From assembly GCF_030272615.1 (NCBI RefSeq), contig NC_081414.1:764999413-765063412 (forward strand): 64,000 nt of DNA, written 5' to 3'. The translations under genes and the position numbers were made by a program. Position 1 is the first letter of the stretch, and each line of letters starts with the position of its first letter. The notes beneath the pieces are model-generated. The model saw only the letters and a program-made list of their open reading frames with translations, searched no databases and was not told where the DNA came from. Source of the stretch: Cryptomeria japonica (lineage: Eukaryota > Streptophyta > Pinopsida > Cupressales > Cupressaceae). Shown here piece after piece: positions 34,844-46,634 of the stretch.

Positions 34844-35613
34844 TGTAGACACCCAAAATTGTCATGTTTAATTAAATAAATATTTTATTTATTTAATTAT
34901 CTAAGCCTAATTCTTCTATTAATTAAATAAATTTTTATTTATTTAATTAATTCATTTATCCTCTTCTAGCCTTATTTCTCATTTAAATAAATACATTTAT
35001 TTATTTAAATTATCCCTTTCCTAAATTAAATAAATATTTTATTTATTTAATTGTCCTACTTCTTCTATTAATTAAATAAATCTTTATTTATTTAATTAAT
35101 TCATTATCTTTTTCTACACATGACACATGTCATTCATCTCTTAATTCCTAGACTACCTACCTCTTTCATTATTTTGGTATTTCTTTTACCTACCCTCTAA
35201 TCCTAGCTGACCTCTCTTTTTACACCTCTCAATCTTAACTCTCCATTTCATATTGTGTCTTCTATTTAAGGAGATGCTTTCTTCATTATCAAACCCTAAT
35301 CGACAATTTGGAGGACTTGGCTACACTACGATCCTACTTGCAACCACATTCTGTTCTTTGTTGAGCTCTTGTGCATACAAAAATCTGAGAGCAAATATAT
35401 CAAGCAAGATCAATGGAGATAGGAAGAATGGAGATCAAAACCCTATTGGACATGTGATGGTATAATCTTTGTGATTTTGAATTATTTGCATTGTCTTAGG
35501 TAATCTTCATATGTTATGGTGGATCTTTGTTCATTGTTAGGCTAGGGTTTTGTGGTTGAATTCATTTAGCCTTTCAATATTGTTCTTATTGTTATCCATT
35601 TTCACCATATACA
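34844..35613 (+). repeat. Element C 3-prime LTR
   Basis: 770 bp, matching 19424-20193 except at four substitutions. Contains the same five AT-rich inverted repeats. Confidence 0.97.
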
Positions 35614-36912
35614 CCTAGTAAACAGGTGCCCTTGGGAAAGAGCGGCTCCTTTATCTATATTCATGCCATTTTATCCATCAAAACACTATCGGCCATCGCC
35701 CGACACTTAGCATATATCCATTCAGGACATACTTAGCGTAGTCACTATCTTGGGTTATCCACCTATATCTATTCTCTTATCGCATTCCACCATGGCTTGG
35801 AAATCATTGTACATAATCATATCCAGAGGTACACTCAGCTAGGGGCATTAAATTGTTCAAACACTTGCAAACATTCAAGACGTTCCAACTATTGTAAAAC
35901 TCAGACACATGACATCCAACAAACACAACTACGCTTCATCACAACAACCAAGACAAAAACAAATACACAAGAATCTCAAGGATGGATGATTTTCTGAAGT
36001 ACTAAATGTTGCATTATCGCATAAAAGTCTTGATTATTTTGCATTTTGAACTTTTTAATTGTTGGAATCTTCTCCTTCTCTCATAAAAAGCTTCAAAGCT
36101 AGAGATCATGAGGAACTTCCAATATTTTCTTAGTCTTCTGTCTGGGAGGCGATCACTTGTACTGTGTGAATATTTGTCTCGAGACGTGATACATATCACT
36201 GAAGGCCTGATTCCATTTCACGCATATAAATGATCTACTCTTGTTTGTTTACGCAATACGCACTCCGGTCGTCCTGGTTCAATTATACCTTGTCGCTTGT
36301 GCTATCTTGCAAAATCAAATATCATGTAAATTTTACTCAGGTCATTATGGTTCAATTATACCATTATGCTTGTATAAATTTTCAACATATCCAAAAATCA
36401 ATAAATGCTCCATGATGATATTTACAAAGAAAGCAACTAAATGGTTATATCGGATGGCAAATACAGAATGAGAGATGCTCCAAAAACAATTAGTTGCATA
36501 TCATTTTACAATTAGTTGCATATCATTTACAATTAGTTGCATTTGATTTTACAATTAGTTACATATCATTCTTACATCATTAGTTACATATCATTTTGCA
36601 TCATTTTACATCATATCATATTACATGTAACAGCATATTAGATCATACATCTCATTTTCAAGATACATCTCACAGCATATAAAAACATACATCCTGCATC
36701 ATACATTACATCATATATGTAAACATTACATCATCATATAAAAAGGAAGTAGCACACATAAAAATGCATCCATAAACACATCACATCGATCAAAAATGGT
36801 GCTGTATATATATATCTCTCAAAAAATGATCAAAATCTACAAAATGTGCCTCAACACTATGTCCAGTACAAAGTATACAAAAGATCCAAAAATACAACAG
36901 AGACCCTGTCTC
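35614..36912 (+). other. Element B region between pol and antisense gene
   Basis: Resumes with the right half of the hairpin module (35619-35630). No supported ORF. CAT-rich low-complexity sequence towards 36780 parallels the tract beyond the antisense stop in C and A. Confidence 0.5.
36486..36600. repeat. Tandem repeat of about 21-22 bp, element B
   Basis: Five degenerate copies of a unit built on CAATTAGTTGCATATCATTT, downstream of the antisense PMD gene. Confidence 0.8.
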
Positions 36913-38858
36913 TCAAGTATGACTATCTCCGGACGGAGATGGTCTCACTCCAGCTGCACTCACCCCTGGATCTCCAGGAGGGTCCTGTCTAACTCCAGAT
37001 ACGCTCGCCCCTGGATCTCCAAGAGGGTCCTGTCTCGCCAGCCCAGTCACTCCTCGGCTCTCAGATCGTGTACCAGCAGTTCGAGATCGACTCGATCTCG
37101 ACTGTGCAAAGCTCTCCATTTGCCGATCTCTAGGTACTGCAGCCTCATAGTGCCGCCTATAATACTCCGCCTCCTGTACTCTCTGTGTCAGCTCTCTAAG
37201 GGTGTCTCTCAATGGACCACCCACCGCTGCTCTCTACACAGTCACCAAAGCCTCCTCTGCTCGACCCCGTCGCTCTATCTCCGTATCTCTCTCAGCGGTC
37301 AACTGCGAGATCTGTCGCTGATATGTCAAAATCTGTGCCTGTAGCTGCTGAACTGTAATCTGCAGGGTCCGGATCTGTGCATGGTCCACATGACCTGTCA
37401 CTCAAACCCGCAGCGGTACCTATGCTGGGGCCACCCCTCCCACTCGGCCTATCCTAGGTACGGGAGGTGGGAGTATATCTACCCTCCTCCTCTGTGCTTG
37501 TCTCACCACCTCCTCCTCACCCCCCACTGCCGCTAGCACCTCCGTCACTCTCCCCTCTCTCCTGGCTCCGATAGCCAATCCTCCTCTCCCTCTCTCAATC
37601 CTCCCCTGCCGTACAGCTCTCTCCACACCTCTACCACCCCTCCTCCATCATCTCCATCGTCTCTGTCATCTCCATCATCTCCCCCCTCCTTGCCATCCGA
37701 ATCAAAGGCTGGTCTCATCTCCTCTGGATCCGAGATCCTCGCCACTGCCCGCGCAGCAAACAAACGAGCGAACTCGTCAGTCATCCCTGCATCCTGTATC
37801 TCTGGGGCATAGTCCCAGATCTATCCTGCCAGCCCTGTGAACTCCTTTATGGCCACGACACTATCAATAGTCGGCCCCTAATCGACCACATCCTGCTGCC
37901 GTCGTGCATACAAGCACGCTCCCTACAGAATCCCCTGCTGCCTCCCGAACTGCCGCAAAACTCGGGTCACCAATAATCACTCAATGACGAATGGAGTCCT
38001 CCCAATCAGATACCTCATCATGAAAATGAAAGGCATCTCTATACCATCCTCTGCCCATACCTTGCAACTTGTATACGGTCTCCAGGTGACCGTATTTATA
38101 TCATCAAAAACTCTCCTCCAGTGCTCTAGTTTGCCCAGCTTACGCTGGACAACTAGGCCTCTGTATCCATAGGCGTATGCTGCACCTACGGGCCTATCTC
38201 TGTCTGCCAATGGCCTCGCTGCTGGGATGTGCTCCCAGCACCATACCTGTAATAGGGTCACCCCCGCTGATAAGCTCCCATAACCGAGGTATACTACCTC
38301 ATGCAGGCTCCTGTAAAGATGGGCCAACATCGCTGACCCCCACGCAAATCTTCGGCCCTGTGTAACCATCTGCTCCAAGACCAGCCCCCATCCTAATGAA
38401 AATCCCTTTGACCTGCGATCAGGACAAAGGAATCCCCCAATGAATCCTGCCAATACAGATGGTAGCGGTGCATAATCCAGATCCAAAAACTCCTGCTTGG
38501 GGATCTCATAGCCACAGACACTCTCATCATGAAATATACGGTGCAGTGCCTCTGTGCCGCCCTCCTCTGACTGCTGATAAAGTAAAATGGCCCCTACCAC
38601 AAGAATGCGCAAAATCCGGTAGCAATCCTCTGGTGTCACTGTCATCTCTCTAGTGGCAAAATGAAAGGTGTTCGTATCACTATGCCACCTCTCTGCCAAT
38701 GCTGTCAAAAGTCCCCGGTTCACAGTGAACCGAGGCATATCCAGAAGCGAGGTCAATCCACATCTCTCTATAATATCCAAATCTGCCTGTGACAGACGTG
38801 GTATGAGTGTCCATGGTCTCAGGAATCTCTTCCTCGACTGCACAATACCCAATCGCTC
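36913..38858 (-). pseudogene. Element B antisense PMD gene, exon 2
   Basis: Plant mobile domain protein, antisense to gag-pol. The exon starts after the acceptor TTAACAG|GAG (38859-38861), in phase with exon 1. Core motifs: LLTALAERWHSDTNTFHF, REMTVTPEDCYRIL, GFLCPDRRSKGFSLGW, MRYLIGRTPFVIE. A TGA at 37977-37979 ends the 293-codon open part. Beyond it the same frame has DEFARLFAARA and acidic DGDDRDDGDDG (37545-37784), then frame changes, then a C-terminal block (36913-37224) with AEYYRRHYEAAVPRDRQ, equivalent to YWRDLYYGVVPADQR in C, and a short repeat of RQDPxGDPG. The copy is broken. Confidence 0.86.
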
Positions 38859-38990
38859 CTGTTAACAAACAAAACATATCCAATATCAGTTTCCACATCA
38901 ACACAAAGATATCACAATCAAACTTACATCAAAAACATGAAACAATTTGCTCATCTACAATCAAAGTTCAACATCCTATCATTTCATATC

Positions 38991-39156
38991 AACTTGTAAA
39001 ACAACTCAAGTTCTCAAAAACCATATCAAAACTTGTAAAACAACTCAAGTACCAAAATCACATAAACTTGTAAAACAACTCAAGTTTCCCACCCATATCA
39101 ACTTGTAAAACAACTCATGTTTCCAACCCATATCGGCTTGTAAAACAACTTAGGCT
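38991..39156 (-). repeat. Array of five hairpins in the antisense PMD intron, element B
   Basis: Units at 38991-39012, 39031-39050, 39064-39087, 39100-39121 and 39135-39156, about 35 bp apart. The loop TAAAACAACT is constant; stems are AACTTG/CAAGTT in the first three, with changes in the last two (the fifth partly compensated by wobble pairs). A further 8-bp stem (ATAACTTG/CAAGTTAT) lies at about 39232-39270. Same position as the hairpin array in C, different sequence. Confidence 0.82.
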
Positions 39157-39354
39157 TTCATACACATTGAACTTGAAACAGACAACGCAAATGCATCATA
39201 TTCTGATTAATACAACAGCTTGATATCTATACATAACTTGAAAAATTGCACATCAAAACAAGTTATACAACTACTCATATTGGATAAATTCATCAAAACA
39301 CGACAGACAAACAAAAACAAATTTTCAACTCGGCCAAAACTGCAAATTTTTTTG

Positions 39355-39790
39355 GATGCGCTAAAACAAACCTACGCGCTAGGCTGCTTGTCCTACGTGC
39401 TAATATATCTGTCCTATGCGCTAGACTCTGTCTACGCGCTACTCTTTTCCTCCGTTGCGCTACCTAATCTATCCTATGCGCTAGAATCTATCTACACGCT
39501 AATCTACCCTTCCTAGGCGCTACCCTTTCAGCCCTATGCGCTAGGTTATACCTACGCGCTAAACCCCCTTCTCTATGCGAACTTTTGCGGCTCCTATGCG
39601 CTAGGTAGTTCCTACGCGCTAACCTGTTCACGCGACGCGCTACTAAACGCAATACATGCGCTGTTCTATGTGCACGCGCTAACCTAAATGTCCTATGCGC
39701 TAGCAAAATATTTTCGGACGCAACCCCTAAAATTGACCTCGATGCGCTACTCTACACTTCGTATGCGCTAAATTAAGCTTTAGACGCGCT
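39355..39790 (-). repeat. Element B motif array in the antisense intron
   Basis: About 20 copies of ATGCGCTA, ACGCGCTA or variants on the plus strand, i.e. TAGCGCAT/TAGCGCGT on the minus strand, with steps of 18-21 bp (cores near 39357, 39376, 39397, 39418, 39436, 39457, 39478). Inverted relative to the leader arrays of the same element. Confidence 0.88.
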
Positions 39791-39877
39791 AAACCGAAAA
39801 GCCCGAACTTTAAAAATCAAAAACACCTAAAAATGACAAAATAAAAAATCCAAAATGGGTCAAAAACGTTGACTTAC

Positions 39878-39952
39878 TGGTGGTCCACGCGCTGCAGGTC
39901 TCCGATATCTCCGGACGCGCTCGAAAGGGTGTCTGTGATAGGGAATAGGCAT
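39878..39952 (-). CDS. Element B antisense PMD gene, exon 1
   Basis: 25 codons from ATG (39950-39952) to a GTAAGT donor (39872-39877). Contains HPFERVRRYRRPAA. It shares length and start M-P-x-P with the reconstructed reading of A and the FERVRR block with A and C. Ends in phase 0 and joins exon 2 at 38858 across a 1,019-bp intron. Open in this copy. Confidence 0.8.
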
Positions 39953-40026
39953 TTTCTCTCCAGAGCAAATTCTCCTTCTTCAAAAGTTAACAAAGCACAA
40001 ATGAACCTAATTTGACTCCTTTTCCC

Positions 40027-40038
40027 CTTTTATAAGAG
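40027..40038 (-). promoter_or_regulatory. TATA box of element B antisense gene
   Basis: Minus strand TCTTATAAAAGG, about 75-85 bp upstream of the PMD ATG. AACCCTAATTTC (telo-box-like) lies just upstream on the same strand (about 40044-40057). Confidence 0.62.
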
Positions 40039-40115
40039 GAAAATGAAATTAGGGTTAGCCAACTGGACCTGTAATATGGTTGCGGTCTCCCCTATACCAA
40101 AACAGTTGTAACTTA

Positions 40116-40234
40116 TCGGGAGATGAATCAATCTACACACTTTTTACATGCCCAAAATCATAAACATCATATACAACTTCATCAATTTAAATCAAATTTT
40201 TTCAAAAAAAAAAAACAATTGATTCATCTCCCGA
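40116..40234 (+). other. Hairpin ahead of the polypurine tract, element B
   Basis: Perfect 17-bp inverted repeat TCGGGAGATGAATCAAT (40116-40132) and its complement (40218-40234), followed by GGGGGCAT. Same layout as in C, with different stem bases. Confidence 0.7.
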
Positions 40235-40371
40235 GGGGGCATTACCATCAAATCTCGAATCTGGGGCATCACATCAAATCTGGGGCATGGGACACAACAA
40301 ATATTGCATTTGATCATAAAATCACAAAAACACATCATTTTTCTTTGAAATAACATGTGCACACACGTCAC

Positions 40372-40388
40372 TTCAAAGAGGGGCAAAA
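40372..40388 (+). promoter_or_regulatory. Element B polypurine tract
   Basis: TTCAAAGAGGGGCAAAA directly before the 3-prime LTR. Confidence 0.92.
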
Positions 40389-41860
40389 TGTAGACGTATA
40401 AAAATGACCATATTCCTAAATGAATATTTTATGTTCATTTCTCTATTTAATTAAATCCAATTTAATTAAATTATCTGCATTCTTCTATTTTATTAAATAA
40501 ATTATTCAATTTATTTAAATAAAATTCACTATACCATTTAATGAATAAATCATTTTATTCAATTAAATCCCCCCTAGCCACTTTTAATTAAATTCAAATT
40601 TAATTAAATAGTTATCCTAAATTGAATAAATCAAATTTATTTAATTACAACCAAATTGAATGAAAATCAATTAATTCAATTAAATCCTATTATCCCCCCA
40701 TCCACTTGCAAAACCCTAAATCCTTTACTAATCCCTTCCTAATCCCTTCTAGAATCTTCTAATCGATTCTAATTAACCTAACCCTCCTCTAAACTTTGTC
40801 ACATCCCTAAGCAAAGGGAGGTCACTTCTCAAATGGCCCAAAGTCTTGGATAACCATTGAAGGTTTTCAACCTTCAACCACCAAAACCCTTAAAGTCTTT
40901 GAAAACCATTGAAGGCTTCCAACCTTCAACCACTTAATCCCCAAAGTCTCCAATAACCATTAATGGTTAATTCAAACCCTCCCACATGGTTAAAACATTT
41001 GTTTTGACTCAACCTCTACCCAACCCAAGGGTCTCATCAGGCCTTTAATGCTTTGACCATGATTATCTCTTAATCATTTGCACAAAGGTTTATCCTTGGA
41101 TTAACTCCTAATCCAGTGGGTAATCCTAACTTAGACTTGACCCTTAGCCTCTAGATAACTATGAGGTCTTCTCAGACATTCAATGCCTCCAACCCCTTCT
41201 TTCAACCCAATCTTATGTTGACATTTGTCACCATGTTATTGGTGCAAATTGTGCACATGGATCCCCAACTTTCAAACTTGGCCCTTGATTAAACCTTTCA
41301 ATCCTGACCATCCATTGCCCTATTTTTGCTATAAATAGAGCTCTCATTCCTCCATTTTGAACAATCATCTTTCAAATTTGAAGCATCACACTTATGCTCA
41401 AATTCTTTCAAGCATTCATATCATTTCATTTAGCCTGTCTTTAAATCAGGAAATAGACTAAATATGCATGTTTAAAATAATTTCTTTATCATTTTAGTTC
41501 AATCATAGACTAAATATAGTATGCTAGGATAGTATTCATACTAATCTTGTCATCTTATCATTTAGTTTATTGCATTTCTAAGATCATACATAGCTTAACA
41601 TCCATTTCAGACTAAAATTTATCAAAGCATCTCTCGTTCTTGCATTTGCCATCCCTAAACCATTTTGCTCAGTAATCTGAGAGCAAAAACGTTGGTTTGA
41701 GGGACATTGTGAGATAGAGAACCATGAGACCCTCCTTGGGAAGCTGAGTAATACGTTATTACTCCATAGCTTGCACCAAGAAGTCCTGTGTGTGTGTGTG
41801 GACTAGTATTAACTAAATTTTCACATTTTAAGTTTTATTCGCCCACTTTTCCCGCACACA
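40389..41860 (+). repeat. Element B 3-prime LTR
   Basis: 1,472 bp, starting TGTAGACG and ending CACACA. Matches 7171-8642 with 16 differences by my count. TATA CTATAAATAG at 41329-41338. Confidence 0.97.
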
Positions 41861-42190
41861 AGCGCTATTGTAGAGAAGTAGCGCTTTTGTTTGCAAAATA
41901 GTGCTTTTGTTTGTAAGATAATAGATGCCCCAGTTTGTGTGAAAAAAATCTCCCGATGCCAAGGATGGATGGATAGGGATGTGAAGTAGGAGTTCTTTTG
42001 AACCATAGCAGCCTGATGAGACTTAGGTCATTTAGGATAAATGCCTGTTTAAAGTCTAGGTGTGCCATGATTGCTTACCTGTTGAGACCCGAAAATACTT
42101 GATCAAAGTATTTGTTGATAGTCTAGGTTTAAACTTAAGAAAGTTTGAAAACAAAACAACGAATGATGATTGATTGATGCCTGTGTGTAG
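41861..42190 (+). other. Element A antisense intron, right part
   Basis: Resumes the AGCGCTATTG/AGCGCTTTTG array for about three copies (41861-41910). Near the acceptor there are two hairpins: AAATACTT/AAGTATTT (about 42092-42112) and AAACTT/AAGTTT (about 42130-42148). The intron ends TGTGTGTAG at 42190. Excluding element B it is about 665 bp long. Confidence 0.65.
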
Positions 42191-44178
42191 GAGGATCTAC
42201 GCATGTTACAGTTATGTGAGAGACATTCAGCGACACAAGGGTTGCGGGATCGACTGACAGAGGCCGAGATCGATTGCATTGCAACGACTGGGTTATACGA
42301 TGTGATGCATATGCCTGTGATTCAGATGAATCACGAATTGATTATAGCTTTAGCAAAGCACTGGCATAGTGAGACGTGCACATTTCACCTTGCACAGGGG
42401 GAGATGATAGTGACTTTGGAGGATGTGTGGCATATCCTTCATATTCCCATTTGGGGTGACCTAGTCACCTATGATAGAACATGGGGGACTATAACAGTTC
42501 AGTGAGTCTTTGATGAGGACGTGTTTATTGATGATGACTCAATCACCTGGGAGGATATCGCTGCATTATACGAGCCTCTACCATTAGTTTTGGCAGGCAT
42601 TGTGGGAGGACTACTATGTCTTGATAAGCGCTCACATGGTCTGGCTGTCAGATGGGGACAGGTTATAGAGCAGATGATGACAAAGGGGACTCGATTTTCC
42701 TGGGGACCGTGCATGCTAGTGCACTTATATCAAGAGCTGCATGAGGTGGTATACTGCGGGAGGGGCTCATTAGCAGTGGGAGTGACACTACTGCACATTT
42801 GGGCATGGGAGCACTTACCAGTGACCCGACCAGTGAGTTTGAGATTCTGGGCAGTCAACCAGCCCTATATGTTTATGTACAGTGGTATGATGAGTCAGCC
42901 CCACTTAGGGAAGTTAGAGTGGTGGCAACGAACATTGGATGATCTGAATGTCGTGATCTGGAGACCTTATCTAGAGTGTGAGCCATGTGAGGATGATGCA
43001 AAGGCACTACCGTATGTTTTCATGACCCGATTCCTCATTGGGAGGACATCTTATCACGTAGAGAGATAGGTGTCGGGCAGGGTTCTGAGGCAGTTTGGAC
43101 GACAGCAGGGACTGCCTAGGGGATCAGGAGAGTATGTGAGAGTGGTCTGAGAGAGGTATGCATGGGGGCCAGTACTTCCATATGATTAGGCATTGGTGGA
43201 GTTTCGGATGCTTTAGGCGAGGCCATGGGATATACGGCTGAAGGTGGTGGATGCTGGGGTGTCAGATGAGTATACACAGTATATGGCAGCTCATCTGATT
43301 CTATGGATATCTGATCCAGCAGAGCCGGTTCCTACTTTTGAGGATGAGAGGGGATGGAGACGGAAGAGGGGAGGAGGTCGGGGACCAATAGTAGGTGGAG
43401 GAGAGGGTGGAGGTGGGGGAGGAGGAGGAGGAGAGGGTAGAGGTGGTGGAGGTGGTGGTTTAGGTGGCTTAGGTGGTCGGGTCTAGCAGAGAGGGAGAGG
43501 CGGATTGCCACTACGGATATCACAGGGGTTGTTGGTGTCGGGAGGAGTCAGAGTAGGTGGCCGAGGTATGGAGAGGCAGATCCCGATGGACAGAGGGGAG
43601 GGAGCTACTGGAGAGGCACCTATGGAGATAGGGGAGGGAGTGACAGGGGGGGTGATCCTCAAGAGCATATGCTAGCTCATTTGCATACTCGACTGACAAC
43701 AGTTGAGACATGGGTGGAGGATTTGGAGGCAGAGGTTGCAGCGAGAGATGTGCAGCTATTTGCATGAGGGTCGGAGCTGACAGTAGTGCTGTGGGAGAGA
43801 GATTAGGCCATTGACAGGGTGGTCCAATTGCAGGAGAGAGTGAGGGTTTTGGAGGGAGTCCAGGGACAAGGGCCATCTGTAGAGGCATTGGCGAGGGAGG
43901 TACGGAGAGCAGGTGGAGAGGTTGATTATTGGCGGGGCTTATATGAAAAGGTGGTACCATCCAGTCAGCGAGCACTGAGCTATTCACAGATGTGACAGGC
44001 CAGATTAGAGCGATCCCATAGGATGCCGAGCAGTAGGGGTGTGATGGGTCCTCTACAGAGAGATAGGTTAGGGGGTGCAAGAGTTAGTGGGGGTTTGATG
44101 GGGCCTCCATGGAGAGATAGATCAGATGGTGCGGGGACTAGTGGCGGAGCAGGTGGCGATGGCGGTGCAGCATCTGGT
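42191..44178 (+). pseudogene. Element A antisense PMD gene, exon 2
   Basis: Plant mobile domain protein encoded opposite to element A gag-pol. Begins EDLRMLQLCERH after the acceptor. Core motifs: LIIALAKHWHSETCTFHL, GEMIVTLEDVWHILHIPI, WRPYLECEPCEDDAKALPY, TRFLIGRTSYHVER. Stops at 42503 and 43067 and several later. A Gly-rich tract (43360-43480) carries a frame change. The C-terminal part (about 43660-44178) has coiled-coil-like sequence and DYWRGLYEKVVPSSQRA, matching B and C. The copy is inactive. Plus-strand location inside a minus-strand element gives the same antisense arrangement as in B and C. Confidence 0.86.
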
Positions 44179-46568
44179 TAGAGTGGCATTTGAGAGAGCA
44201 TTTTGCATATATGTATTCTATGTTTGGACTGTATCTTGGATGGCTCTTGGTAGCCGATTTTGTAGACTTCATTGTACTCTGATACATGAGATGATATATA
44301 TGAGGAGATCCCATATTTTGATTATATGCATATTGTGATGTATGGATGATATGCAGGATGGTGATTTTATGAGTTTATGCTTAGATGGATACGTGTATAT
44401 GTATGCATTTATGAGATGATTCCTATATGCGTGTTTTTATGATGATTTATGATGTTGGATAGTGACATATGAATGCAGGTTTATACATATGTGCAGGTTT
44501 TGTTTTATGTAATGCTTTATGTATGTAATGCCATGATGATGATGTATGCTTATGATAATTTATGAACAAGATTTTGGTGTTTCCTGTTTGATATATTTTA
44601 AATGATGCATGCAATACAATGAATGGTTAGATAATGATATGTAATGATGTTAATGCAAAGAATGAATGGTTTATGTATGGATGTGCATCTAGATGTTTTT
44701 AGATGAATGTAATGGTTAAAGTACAATTGTTTATATGATGATGTCTAAATGAATGCATATGTATAATGGATATATATAAAATGGTATGAACCAATGTTTG
44801 GAGACAAATGGTTTGATGATTTTAAATGCCTAAATATGATTAAGTAAAAATGATAATGTGATGATAATGCAATTAAAAAAGGACAATGAATGCAATGTAA
44901 ATGAATCCTAAAAAATGAGCATAATAAGACACTTAATAATGGATGAAATGAATGCACCTTTCAACTAATGAATAGATAAATGAATGGGTGCAACGATAAA
45001 TGAGAAAGGATAATAAAGGATGATAAAATGATAATTGATAACTGACACTAAATGAATGCATAGTAAATGGCTAATACAATCAAGGACAATTTGATCATAT
45101 GAATGAATCTAATCATCATGATTATGCAATGATGCAAATGATATAAGAAGACTAATGTTAATAAATTAAATGAACTATATGCAATTTTTTTTTTTTTAAA
45201 TGACATGAATGTACTTGATGCAAAATGCAACTAAATGTAATGATGATATGACCATAATGAATGCAAGGTTTTTGAGACTTTGCATGATGCATTGATGATG
45301 TATCAGAGTACTCGGTCGCGATTGTATCCAAGACCAGCTCGATTCTTACATAACTGTCCATATTAACCTTGTTTATATTTGCATACAAATCATACATATG
45401 AATGAGCGAATGGGTGGGTGATATGCAATAGAATGCAATATATAAACATATGAGATGAAATGACGATCCATAGTGCTCTATTTTCATCATTGAGCTTTAA
45501 AATGTTGTAAGAAGATACAAGCATCTTGACATAATGATTCAAGATGACCAGAGTAGTTCTTACATGGATTTTGATATAGCAAGTTAACACAAATGACTTG
45601 ATATAATGGGTCAAGTCGACCAGAGTATTGCTTGCAGAACAAACAAGGATCATATCCATTTATGCATGACTTGGATCGTCCTCCTTGATCTTGAATTGAT
45701 CACATCCTGAGACAAGTTCACACCTTAATAAGAGACAAAAACCTTTATCCAAATTGGATGAGGAGGAACTAAAGAAGGAGCATTGTTTGGTAAGAAAACA
45801 GCATGTACATAAAGAATAAAGAATATGGATCCTTGGTAATGGTTCATGCTCATATGGTCGAGGTATACATTGTAGTCAGCAAGCCGTAATGATCTATGAC
45901 TGCATTTTGCATAAGATCATGTAGCTTAGTGAGCTTCCCACGTAGACACCATTAGGACATGCCCCAAAACTTCATCAAAATAATGTGCAGACGATACACA
46001 AACAATACTATAAGATCCTGATATAGATAATCAGATGAATTACTCACAAATCAACCAAGTATTTGATAGCTTAACACAATTTTCTTGTCAAAGAAAATGT
46101 CATTTTGTCTTTGTTTTGGTAAGGAAGGATTCATCCTTGTTGAAGACAGTTTGATTGTTGATGTTGATTGTTTGGTCAATTTGAGAAGTGATCATTGTGC
46201 GAGTATTTTGTAATGCTTGTTTGGTATCTACTTGGATGAGTATGTACAATGTGTTGCCATGTTTTTGTTTTGATTTTTGATGTTTTTTGGAGTTTGTGGT
46301 GATTGTTTTGAATGTTTTTGGATTTTGTGAGATAGTTTTGAAGAATTTAATGAATCATAAGACAATGTAAAATCCACTTCCATCAATAGGTTAAGGGTAT
46401 TGCCTCCAGTTTAGATATGACTATGAAAAAGTGGGATATAAGACAAATGAAGTACTTTCTTGATTGCAGATTTATAAGAAGCCATGGTTTTGGACGGATG
46501 GATGCATGTATGTAGTAGATGTGATCGCAAAAAGTCTGAAAGACAATGGAGCCATAACCTTTACGAGT
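44179..46568 (-). other. Element A region between antisense gene and pol
   Basis: No supported gene. From about 44330 to 45300 it is an ATG/TGATGA-rich low-complexity tract beyond the PMD stop, equivalent to CAT-rich tracts in B and C. The remainder is unique sequence with only short shadow frames. Confidence 0.5.
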
Positions 46569-46634
46569 GGTGCCTGTTTGCCAGGTTTTCACCATCGCAC
46601 TTACCCAAGGTGCCACCAGAGTGGTTGTTCACAG
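46569..46634 (-). other. GGTGAAAAC hairpin modules, element A
   Basis: On the minus strand, 46593-46569 starts GGTGAAAACC with inner stem CCTG/CAGG and closes GCACC. It differs from unit 1 of element C by one base. A second hairpin (CCAC/GTGG) ending GGCACC lies at about 46609-46627. Confidence 0.68.

Larger units (their letters stand above)
19424..35613 (+). mobile_element. Element C: Ty3/gypsy Tat-type LTR retrotransposon (youngest)
   Basis: A 16,190-bp element bounded by two 770-bp LTRs that differ at four sites by my count. Flanks CCTGG (19419-19423) and CCTAG (35614-35618) are a target duplication with one change. Primer site at 20197 and polypurine tract at 34826-34843 fix plus orientation. 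It carries leader arrays, gag-pol (22407-29898), three hairpin modules and a spliced antisense PMD gene. It has no counterpart of the small ORF upstream of gag found in A and B. Confidence 0.97.
7171..41860 (+). mobile_element. Element B: Ty3/gypsy Tat-type LTR retrotransposon (hosts C)
   Basis: Bounded by two LTRs of exactly 1,472 bp. The 5-bp duplication AGCGC is perfect (7166-7170 and 41861-41865). The primer site matches tRNA-Lys, and the polypurine tract at 40372-40388 fixes plus orientation. Contents: leader arrays, a 128-codon ORF, gag-pol (11858-19312), hairpin module, antisense PMD gene. Removing element C leaves about 18.5 kb. The LTRs differ at 16 sites by my count, fewer than A and more than C. 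Confidence 0.96.

Noticed and set aside
39488-39706. 72-codon Arg/His/Leu-rich minus-strand frame
   Set aside because: Product of the B motif array in the antisense intron.
43483-44080. Pro/Ser-rich minus-strand frame of 186 codons
   Set aside because: Shadow of the Gly-rich and C-terminal part of the element A PMD exon on the plus strand.
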